Source: UBA4416 sp040387475
Lineage (GTDB): Bacteria > Bacteroidota > Bacteroidia > B-17B0 > Aurantibacillaceae
NCBI GenBank assembly: GCA_040387475.1
Contig: JAZKDT010000022.1
Coordinates: 1 to 64,000, forward strand
Direction of reading: 5' to 3'
DNA length: 64,000 nucleotides
Part shown: positions 17,429 to 24,003 of the stretch, in pieces
Numbering within the stretch: the stretch's first letter is position 1
Layout: the number at the start of each line of letters is the position of its first letter
Notes under the pieces: model-generated
Databases searched by the model: none
Told to the model about the DNA's origin: nothing
What the model saw: only the letters and a program-made list of their open reading frames with translations
Program-made: the position numbers and the translations under genes

Positions 17429-18415
17429 TTAACCAGTACTTTTATACCAATCTATTGTAGTTTTAATCCCCGTTTCTAAATCTACGAGAGGTTTATAATT
17501 TAATAACTCCTTTGCTTTAGTTATATCTGCCAGGCTATTTTTAATATCCCCTTTACGTTCCTCTTTATATTGAGGGTCTAAAGAGCTTTTTAAATCAGTT
17601 TTAATTAAAGTAAATAACTCTTTTAAACTTGTAGAGGCGCCATAAGCAACGTTATAAACCTGATTAACTGCATTATTATCTTCAACCGAAAAGGCCAACA
17701 TATTTGCATATACTACATTACTAATGAAGGTGAAATCTCTGCTGGTTGACCCGTCTCCAAATATATTAGGCTGCTGATTTTTTAATAAGCTTGATATAAA
17801 AATAGGAATAACAGCGGCGTATGCCCCATTGGGATTTTGTTTAGGGCCATATACATTGAAATACCGCAATCCAACGATCTGCATATTGTAAGATTTAGCA
17901 AAAACATCGGCGTACAATTCATTCGTTTTTTTTGATACAGCATAGGGTGATAATAAATTACCTGTAATGTGTTCTCGTTTTTCTGTGCTTTTATCATCCC
18001 CATATACTGAGGATGAAGATGCATAGACAACCCGTTTTACATTTTGACTTTTAGAAGCAAATAATATATTAACAAAACCCGAAACATTAGCTTGGTTTGT
18101 AGCCATTGGATCAGCCATGCTTCTGGAGACTGAGCCCAAAGCTGCATTATGAAAAACGCCATCAATGCCTTCGCAAGCTTTTAAACAAGTGTCATAATCT
18201 GTTATATCTCCAAATAAAAACGTAAATGCTTCATTTTCGTTCCATTCTTTTAAATTATCTTTAAAACCGGTAGATAAATTGTCTAACACCCGAACCTCTT
18301 TTGCACCATTGGTTAATAAATATGACGTGATATGCGACCCTATAAATCCAGCTCCGCCAGTTACTAAAAAACGTTTATCCTTGATGGATTTTATACTTGG
18401 AATATTTAACTGCAC
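17429..18415 (-). CDS. UDP-sugar 4-epimerase/dehydratase-like (WbpP/TviC type)
   Basis: The 328-residue extended SDR protein has GGAGFIGSH (19-27), SSSSVYGDD (about 127-135), the catalytic pair in SPYAVSKK (Tyr-x-x-x-Lys, about 149-156), and RYFNVYGPKQNPNGAYAAVIP (about 178-198). The last block is the usual UDP-N-acetylhexosamine 4-epimerase segment. The closest types I recognise are WbpP and TviC, which interconvert UDP-GlcNAc/GalNAc or their uronic acids. It is the last gene of a wzc-upxY-epimerase group, six bases after the antiterminator gene. The precise substrate is not certain. Related dehydratases usually have other residues after the Tyr-x-x-x-Lys, so an epimerase is favoured. Confidence 0.8.
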   Translation of the reverse strand: MQLNIPSIKSIKDKRFLVTGGAGFIGSHITSYLLTNGAKEVRVLDNLSTGFKDNLKEWNENEAFTFLFGDITDYDTCLKACEGIDGVFHNAALGSVSRSMADPMATNQANVSGFVNILFASKSQNVKRVVYASSSSVYGDDKSTEKREHITGNLLSPYAVSKKTNELYADVFAKSYNMQIVGLRYFNVYGPKQNPNGAYAAVIPIFISSLLKNQQPNIFGDGSTSRDFTFISNVVYANMLAFSVEDNNAVNQVYNVAYGASTSLKELFTLIKTDLKSSLDPQYKEERKGDIKNSLADITKAKELLNYKPLVDLETGIKTTIDWYKSTG

Positions 18416-18421
18416 TTAATT

Positions 18422-18922
18422 TTATGGTTTAGTTATAACTTTTATAATATGCTTTGGCAACTTCACTTTAATAGTTTGGTTCAAACTTTGTAATTGTATC
18501 TGCACGTACTGAGTATTTTGAAATTGAATTACCGTGCCTTTTATGCCTTTTAGAAATCCTTGCGTGACCTCTATTTCGTCCAATATCTTAAAGTCGTCAA
18601 CACTTTGCGTTACGTCATATCCACTCAGCTCAATGGATTTCAAAATTTCAATTTCACTATCTCTGATTTTTGCTTCCTTAGCTTCAAATTTAATAAATGA
18701 AAAAACGCCGGGACATTTTAATACGTCTTCTTTTTTATCATTTGCAATATTTACAAACACATAACCATTTAACATTGGAAATTCAACCCACTTTTTCCTA
18801 TCACTCCATTGTTGTAATTTTTTTATAAATGGAGTATAGGCTGTAATTCCCATATCGGTTAGTTTAGTAACTACTTTTTTTTCATGTTTAACATTTACAT
18901 AAACAGCATACCAGGTTAACAT
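18422..18922 (-). CDS. UpxY-family transcription antiterminator (NusG/RfaH-like)
   Basis: The 166-residue protein has a NusG N-terminal domain (WYAVYVNVKHEKKV 4-17, LNGYVFVNI about 51-59, PGVFSFIKF) and a C-terminal KOW-like region (LDEIEVTQGFLKGIKGTVI, about 108-126). UpxY proteins of Bacteroides bind RNA polymerase early in capsule operons and prevent premature termination. Here the gene is second, 11 nt downstream of wzc, instead of first in an operon. That suggests that it acts in trans on a neighbouring glycan operon or on its own. Length and domain order fit the family. Confidence 0.88.
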   Translation of the reverse strand: MLTWYAVYVNVKHEKKVVTKLTDMGITAYTPFIKKLQQWSDRKKWVEFPMLNGYVFVNIANDKKEDVLKCPGVFSFIKFEAKEAKIRDSEIEILKSIELSGYDVTQSVDDFKILDEIEVTQGFLKGIKGTVIQFQNTQYVQIQLQSLNQTIKVKLPKHIIKVITKP

Positions 18923-18933
18923 ACATTATTGAT

Positions 18934-21297
18934 CTAAGCTTTTTTGCCATAGCCATAGCCGTGCCCATAGCCGTAACCGTAACCGTAACCGTAGCCATAA
19001 CGAGAATAATAATAACGACTTCGCTTACGTTTAACCCCATTTAATACCAAATACACATCTTTAATAAGATTATCCTGAACGAGTTTGTGAAACAAACTCA
19101 ATACTTTTTTATTTGCAAACTTTGTATTTAAAACCATCAGGTTGATATCGGCATACTGCATTAAGTAAGCTGCATCTGCTAACATTCCAATCGGCGGTGT
19201 ATCTATGAGTACAAAATCAAATCTGGTTTTCGCATAATCTATTAACTCCTTCAACTTTTCAGCTAAAATCAAGTCAGACGGATTTGGGGGTATTGGTCCG
19301 GAAAGTATTGTATATAAATTTTTGACAACGGTCGGTTTTACAATTTCATCCAGTGTATTGTCTCCAACCATAAAAGTACTGATACCAATATCGGCATTCA
19401 TTTCCAGGGCTTTTTGAATACGAGGTTTATGTAAATCCAATTCCAACATGACCACTGTTTTTCCACTTTTAGCAATGATGGCGGCAATATTGATTGTGGT
19501 AAATGTTTTACCTTCACCAGGAGAGTTAGAAGTAACTAAAATAGTTTTTTTATTGGAGTTTAATATAACGTATTGTAAGTTAGTTCTTAATGCCCTGAAC
19601 GCTTCCGAAATAAAAGAAGAAGGACTCTCTTCAACAATAAAACCCAGGTTAGATATTCCTCTTTGGAAAGGCATGTCTCCAATAATTGGCAAAAATGTAT
19701 TTTCTTTTAATTCTTCTACTGTTTGTATGGTATTGAAGAAATTTACTTTAATTAAAACAATGAGGATAGAAATAATACAACCAACAATTAAAAAAACGGA
19801 TTGGATTTTCTTTTTATCCGGCTTAATAACTCCCAAATTTCTAGGGCTATCAATGACTTTCATTTCAGGAACAATACTTGCTTTTCCAATTTTAATGTTG
19901 GCCTTACGTTGTAATAAGAAATTATAGAGTGCTTCATTAACGGTAACTTTACGCTGAATATTTAACATATCCCGTTGTTGAGGTGGAATGTCGCGGATTT
20001 GAGCTAAGTATTTACCAATTTCGATATTTATATTTTCAATTATTTTAATCGTAGCATTTCGGGTATTATTAAGATATACCAGGATATTTTGTTTCAATTT
20101 CTTCACTTTCTCCCGATCTTCCTGAACGTGCGGGTTAATTTCTTTAGAAAAGCTTAATTGTTCATTTATGGAAATTTGTAAAGAGTATAACTCATTCACA
20201 GATTTATTCATAAATGCATCATCTCCTGCCAAATAAACATTAGGGGGCAAAAATTCAGGATCTTTATCTTCAATGATGTACTTCTCTAAATCATTAATAG
20301 CATCTATTTTCAAATTATATTCCGTCTTTTTTGTCTCGTGTATTGCAAGTTTTTTAAAAAAATCTCCTCTTTCCCAATCTAGATCTAAAATATTGTTCTT
20401 TTGTTTAAACACCTGCATGGTGTCTTCAATATCATTTAATGCTAGGCTTACTTCCAATAGTTGTTTATCGATATAACTTATGGTGCGTTCATTTAAAGCA
20501 AAGCGAGCGTTTAATGATTTATTTAAATATACGGATGATAAGGTATCTAATAGTAACACCGCTCTTTCAGGCAAAATATCTTCAAATTTTAAAACGAGTA
20601 CGTTCGTGTAGTCAGGATTCTCAACTAACAAAGCAGATTGAAACCGACCAACAAGCTGATCAATGTTATGAACTACTATTTGATAGTCCAGTTTAGATAA
20701 TTCTGAAACTGTACTTTTAGTAAAGTTTATTTCTCGCTCAACATAAATATTAAAATCAATATCAATTAAATTTTCGCCAAACTTTCCGTTTTTTTTAACT
20801 TCCACTCCGTTTGAAACATAAGATATTTGATACCTGTTAAAATCAAGTATTTTAAAGCTCATATTAAATTCTACTAAACTTGAATTTATGTTGTTGATTT
20901 TAACAACAAAAGGGACTCCCAAAAACTGTTCGGTAGTTCTAACACGTCCAACCAGATAATAAGAAACTTCTAGCCTATCTTTTAATTTAGTAACGGTTTC
21001 TTTCATTAAATCAAAAGATTTAATGATTCGAATCTCGTTAGAATTATCTACGTAGGTTTTATTGCTTCCATAAAATCCCTGATCTGAAACTAAATTATCT
21101 CTATAATAAGTATCGTTAGATTTTAGAAGTTCAACCGATGCCTGATAAATGTTGGTTAGTTTATAGGTGTAAAAATATCCTAAAACAAAAAATATTGGAA
21201 CAACTAGTAACGGGATATACCAATTTTTGGAAATAATTCTCCAAACTAAACTCAAATCATTCCCACTAATGAGGGAAACGCTCTTTTTTGGTTCCAC
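18934..21297 (-). CDS. wzc: Polysaccharide co-polymerase / tyrosine autokinase (Wzc-type BY-kinase)
   Basis: The 787-residue protein has a Wzz-type chain-length domain with a first membrane helix (about 25-48) and a large periplasmic coiled-coil region. A second helix (IQSVFLIVGCIISILIVLIK, about 505-525) leads into a cytoplasmic BY-kinase. The kinase shows Walker A SNSPGEGKT, Walker A' VVMLELDLHKP and Walker B FVLIDTPP. The end is a tyrosine cluster: three consecutive Tyr, then a Tyr-Gly repeat with one His-Gly, 11 Tyr in total. Cycles of tail phosphorylation control export and length of the polysaccharide. A TATATTTG -7 box lies 16 nt before the ATG. It leads the operon with upxY and the epimerase. 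Confidence 0.92.
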   Translation of the reverse strand: MEPKKSVSLISGNDLSLVWRIISKNWYIPLLVVPIFFVLGYFYTYKLTNIYQASVELLKSNDTYYRDNLVSDQGFYGSNKTYVDNSNEIRIIKSFDLMKETVTKLKDRLEVSYYLVGRVRTTEQFLGVPFVVKINNINSSLVEFNMSFKILDFNRYQISYVSNGVEVKKNGKFGENLIDIDFNIYVEREINFTKSTVSELSKLDYQIVVHNIDQLVGRFQSALLVENPDYTNVLVLKFEDILPERAVLLLDTLSSVYLNKSLNARFALNERTISYIDKQLLEVSLALNDIEDTMQVFKQKNNILDLDWERGDFFKKLAIHETKKTEYNLKIDAINDLEKYIIEDKDPEFLPPNVYLAGDDAFMNKSVNELYSLQISINEQLSFSKEINPHVQEDREKVKKLKQNILVYLNNTRNATIKIIENINIEIGKYLAQIRDIPPQQRDMLNIQRKVTVNEALYNFLLQRKANIKIGKASIVPEMKVIDSPRNLGVIKPDKKKIQSVFLIVGCIISILIVLIKVNFFNTIQTVEELKENTFLPIIGDMPFQRGISNLGFIVEESPSSFISEAFRALRTNLQYVILNSNKKTILVTSNSPGEGKTFTTINIAAIIAKSGKTVVMLELDLHKPRIQKALEMNADIGISTFMVGDNTLDEIVKPTVVKNLYTILSGPIPPNPSDLILAEKLKELIDYAKTRFDFVLIDTPPIGMLADAAYLMQYADINLMVLNTKFANKKVLSLFHKLVQDNLIKDVYLVLNGVKRKRSRYYYSRYGYGYGYGYGYGHGYGYGKKA
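18946..18999 (-). repeat. Hexanucleotide repeat coding for the Tyr-Gly tail of Wzc
   Basis: Nine consecutive six-base units encode Tyr-Gly six times, His-Gly once and Tyr-Gly twice. Three units plus five bases (18971-18993) are an exact CCGTAA run on the plus strand. A pure hexamer run can gain or lose units in frame by replication slippage, changing the number of phosphorylatable tyrosines without breaking the gene. Confidence 0.85.
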
Positions 21298-21313
21298 TTG
21301 CTTTTAAATTATG

Positions 21314-21321
21314 CAAATATA
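21314..21321 (-). promoter_or_regulatory. -7 box of the wzc promoter
   Basis: TATATTTG on the minus strand matches TAnnTTTG exactly and lies 16 nt before the wzc ATG. A good TTTG -33 box at 19 bp is absent, so the promoter may be weak or need an activator. It faces the promoter of the PID-CTERM-like gene across about 50 bp. Confidence 0.5.
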
Positions 21322-21371
21322 GCAAAATTGGCACAATTTTTACTAAACAAGTGTTATACAGAAAAAAATAT

Positions 21372-21379
21372 TATATTTG
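21372..21379 (+). promoter_or_regulatory. -7 box of the promoter for the PID-CTERM-like gene
   Basis: TATATTTG matches TAnnTTTG exactly, 17 nt before the ATG at 21397. No TTTG is found 19 bp upstream (the bases there are AAGT), so the -33 element is not canonical. It supports the start at 21397 and not an upstream in-frame codon. Confidence 0.55.
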
Positions 21380-21396
21380 TAAATCAATTAACCAAC

Positions 21397-21627
21397 ATGA
21401 ATAAAAAAACTTTATTTATAACATTATTTACCATTGGATTCGGCTTTTTATGTGATGCGGCCATCAGTCCACCTCCTTCCGGAAACACACCTCCTTCGGG
21501 CGGTTCGCCTACCTGCTGGCCACCACCTTGTATCCCTATCGATGGTGGAATATCCTTGCTTATTGCGGCAGGAGCTATATATGGCGGAAAAAAACTATTT
21601 GTTAACCTGAAAGAAAAAAACACCTAA
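21397..21627 (+). CDS. Small secreted preprotein with PID-CTERM-like sorting tail
   Basis: The 76-residue product has a signal peptide (about 1-21, MNKKTLFITLFTIGFGFLCDA). A 25-residue Pro/Gly/Ser-rich stretch with two cysteines (Cys40, Cys45; PTCWPPPCIP) follows. The tail is tripartite: Pro47-Ile48-Asp49, a hydrophobic helix GGISLLIAAGAIYGG (50-64), and basic Lys65-Lys66 before a short polar end. This is the layout of exosortase substrates, here of the PID-CTERM kind known from Bacteroidota. Removal of both signals would leave a peptide of about 25 residues. The exosortase gene follows after one terminator hairpin. The start is set by the signal peptide and by the -7 box 17 nt upstream. Confidence 0.8.
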   Translation: MNKKTLFITLFTIGFGFLCDAAISPPPSGNTPPSGGSPTCWPPPCIPIDGGISLLIAAGAIYGGKKLFVNLKEKNT

Positions 21628-21633
21628 TAATTC

Positions 21634-21660
21634 AACCCTCCCATTTTGGAGGGTTTTTTA
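21634..21660 (+). terminator. Intrinsic terminator between the sorting substrate and the exosortase gene
   Basis: An 8-bp stem (21634-21641 with 21648-21655, AACCCTCC/GGAGGGTT) closes a six-base loop and runs into a T-tract (21654-21659). The 3' arm includes GGAGGG, a good Shine-Dalgarno sequence 11 nt before the exosortase ATG at 21665. The same hairpin may therefore limit both transcription into, and translation of, the exosortase gene. Confidence 0.85.
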
Positions 21661-21664
21661 ATGC

Positions 21665-22207
21665 ATGTTCTCCAAACTAAAAAACAATAAATTTCAATTC
21701 TTCATTTTAAAGGCTGCCTTATTATATGGGTTATGTTATTTTTTATACGAATTCATAATCAAGCGAAATACAAGAGGTGATCAGTTATTTATTCGTGAAA
21801 TCATAAATCTTTGCACATGGATTTTCCACCTATTGGGGTATAAAACTTTTGCCAGTAAAGAGATAAATGATTTTCAAGTGTTTGGAATCGACGGATCAAA
21901 TGGTGTTTGGATAGGAGGCCCGTGCAATGGTATTACCCTTATGTTTTTATTTGCAATTTTTATTATAGCATATCCTGGAAATGTTAAAAATAAATTGTGG
22001 TACCTACCCATGGGAATACTAATTGTTCATACGATTAACATTGTGAGGATTATTGCATTAGCTTTTATCGCAAAATACGACTACACTTATTTGGACTTTA
22101 ATCATACTTATACATTTACTTTTATCGCATACAGCTCTGTGTTTGGTTTATGGATGTTATGGGTAAATAAATTTTCAGGACTAAATACGGGTGAAAAAAA
22201 GCACTAA
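21665..22207 (+). CDS. Exosortase/archaeosortase family transpeptidase
   Basis: The 180-residue integral membrane protein has the exosortase signature: Cys87 in GGPCNGITLM, Arg128 in NIVRIIAL and His147 in FNHTYTF, set at the usual intervals among membrane helices (about five). These residues are thought to form a cysteine-protease-like site that cuts C-terminal sorting signals and passes the protein on, often to a surface glycan. Its length is like the compact XrtF-type enzymes of Flavobacteriia. The neighbouring gene before it encodes a matching substrate and the one after it an accessory protein. The ATG is five bases past the terminator T-tract. Family membership is clear; the exact subtype is not. 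Confidence 0.9.
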   Translation: MFSKLKNNKFQFFILKAALLYGLCYFLYEFIIKRNTRGDQLFIREIINLCTWIFHLLGYKTFASKEINDFQVFGIDGSNGVWIGGPCNGITLMFLFAIFIIAYPGNVKNKLWYLPMGILIVHTINIVRIIALAFIAKYDYTYLDFNHTYTFTFIAYSSVFGLWMLWVNKFSGLNTGEKKH

Positions 22208-22676
22208 ATATATTATATTCATTGGCATTTTTGCCATTTTAGGCTTTAGTAGGGAGTTTTTGTTTGTCAATATAAACAATCAGCTTTTTAAACTTTATTA
22301 TCACGACATGGACGTTATCATCCCCCATAGTCTGCATTTTATCACTCAATTTGATTATTCCACACTGTACTACATAAAGTATCCATTAACCATTGTATAC
22401 TTTTTAAGCTATTTAACAACTAGTTTTTTTGCAGTAAAATTGATCTGTAACAACAAAAAAAATGCCCAGTGGGTTATTTATATATACACAATATTGTTAG
22501 TTTTGTCGGGGATATCCATGTTATATAATTACGTGATAAATAATCAATTAAACGGCGATGAATACACCTTTAGCCGATGGTTAATGGGTATAGCCCAATC
22601 GCCTTTAGTCGCTTTTTTTACTATTGCATCAAGTAGGCTTTACAATAAATTTCAAACAGATAATTTAACATTATGA
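22191..22676 (+). CDS. Exosortase-associated small membrane protein (flavo_near_exo-like)
   Basis: The 161-residue protein begins with GTG inside the end of the exosortase gene (17-nt overlap). It has about four hydrophobic segments: 8-26, 60-82, 92-112 and 135-152. Early residues FSREFLF and the end SPLVAFFTIASSRLYNK resemble the small membrane proteins that accompany exosortase F in Flavobacteriia. Overlap with the exosortase gene supports joint translation and a joint job, maybe stability or substrate access. No catalytic motif is seen. It ends in an ATGA overlap with glyA, so all three are likely on one transcript. Confidence 0.7.
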   Translation: MKKSTKYIIFIGIFAILGFSREFLFVNINNQLFKLYYHDMDVIIPHSLHFITQFDYSTLYYIKYPLTIVYFLSYLTTSFFAVKLICNNKKNAQWVIYIYTILLVLSGISMLYNYVINNQLNGDEYTFSRWLMGIAQSPLVAFFTIASSRLYNKFQTDNLTL

Positions 22677-23947
22677 AAAAAGACACAGCTATCTTTAAAC
22701 TTATAAAAGAAGAAAAGGACCGCCAGACACGTGGTATTGAACTTATTGCCAGTGAGAACTACGTAAGCGACCAGGTTATGAAGGCCATGGGCAGCGTTTT
22801 AACAAATAAATATGCTGAAGGACTTCCTAATAAGCGCTATTACGGTGGTTGTGAAGTTGTAGACAAAGTGGAGCAAATTGCCATTGACAGAGCTAAAGAA
22901 TTGTTTGGGGCCGTTTGGGTAAATGTGCAACCACATTCCGGTGCGCAGGCAAATGCCGCTGTAATGCTTGCTTGTTTAAAGCCAGGTGATACTATTTTAG
23001 GGTTCGATCTGTCTCACGGTGGACATTTAACGCACGGCTCTCCCGTTAATTTTTCGGGAAAATTATACCGCGCTACATTTTACGGTGTTGAGGAAAAAAC
23101 AGGGCAGGTAAATTATGATACAGTTGAAGCAACTGCAAAAAAAGAAAAACCAAAACTAATTATTTGTGGAGCATCTGCCTATTCCCGTGATTGGGATTAC
23201 GTGCGTTTACGTAAGATAGCGGACAGCGTTGGTGCTTTATTGATGGCCGACATATCTCATCCATCGGGGTTAATTGCAAAAGGTATTTTAAATGATCCTT
23301 TACCTCATTGCCACATCGTAACTACTACTACTCATAAAACATTACGGGGCCCAAGAGGCGGTATGATCATGATGGGTAACGATTTTGAGAACCCGATGGG
23401 AGAAAAAACACCTAAAGGGGAATTGAAGATGATGAGTGCCTGTTTAGACATGGCTGTTTTTCCCGGTACACAAGGTGGTCCGTTGGAGCATGTTATCGCC
23501 GCTAAAGCGGTGGCATATGCCGAATGCTTAAGTGATGAGTATATGCTATATTGTGTGCAGGTGATTAAAAATGCGCAAACAATGGCAAAAGCACTGATCG
23601 AAAAAGGATATAAAATTATTTCAGGTGGAACTGATAATCATTGCATGCTGATTGATTTAAGAAGCAAAGGATTAACAGGCAAGGAAGCCGAAAAAGCCTT
23701 AGGTGAAGCTGACATTACCGTAAATAAAAACATGGTTCCTTTTGATGATAAATCTCCGTTTGTTACCTCAGGTATACGTATTGGAACGCCTGCCATTACA
23801 AGCCGGGGATTAAAAGAAAAAGATTGCTTAAAAGTAGTTGAATTTTTAGATGCTGCTTTAAAGAATAAAGACAATCCAAAAGAACTGGCAAAACTCAAAA
23901 CAAAAATCAACACCATGATGGGAAAATATCCCTTATTTAAAGACTAA
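22673..23947 (+). CDS. glyA: Serine hydroxymethyltransferase
   Basis: The 424-residue enzyme interconverts serine and glycine with tetrahydrofolate, giving 5,10-methylene-THF for purines, thymidylate and methionine. Visible blocks are GIELIASENYVSDQVM (21-36), QPHSGAQANAAV (86-97), ADISHPSGLIA (192-202) and the PLP-lysine motif VTTTTHKTLRGPRGG (216-230) with Lys222. Length and block order are those of bacterial GlyA. Its ATG overlaps the stop of the exosortase-accessory gene (ATGA). That is unusual for a housekeeping gene and ties its translation to that gene unless an internal promoter exists. A strong terminator follows. Confidence 0.97.
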   Translation: MKKDTAIFKLIKEEKDRQTRGIELIASENYVSDQVMKAMGSVLTNKYAEGLPNKRYYGGCEVVDKVEQIAIDRAKELFGAVWVNVQPHSGAQANAAVMLACLKPGDTILGFDLSHGGHLTHGSPVNFSGKLYRATFYGVEEKTGQVNYDTVEATAKKEKPKLIICGASAYSRDWDYVRLRKIADSVGALLMADISHPSGLIAKGILNDPLPHCHIVTTTTHKTLRGPRGGMIMMGNDFENPMGEKTPKGELKMMSACLDMAVFPGTQGGPLEHVIAAKAVAYAECLSDEYMLYCVQVIKNAQTMAKALIEKGYKIISGGTDNHCMLIDLRSKGLTGKEAEKALGEADITVNKNMVPFDDKSPFVTSGIRIGTPAITSRGLKEKDCLKVVEFLDAALKNKDNPKELAKLKTKINTMMGKYPLFKD

Positions 23948-23953
23948 TAATTT

Positions 23954-23989
23954 AAAAAATCCCCTGTCAGCCGGCAGGGGATTTTTTTT
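23954..23989. terminator. Bidirectional intrinsic terminator after glyA
   Basis: A 13-bp stem (23954-23966 with 23975-23987) surrounds an eight-base loop and is flanked by A- and T-runs. It serves glyA and the convergent phosphatase gene. Confidence 0.92.
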
Positions 23990-24003
23990 GCTTCAAATCA
24001 GAT

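Noticed and set aside
19448..19927. Open frame of 159 codons on the plus strand opposite wzc
   Set aside because: It lies fully within the kinase and second membrane helix region of wzc, which has clear family motifs; the opposite reading has no recognisable domain.
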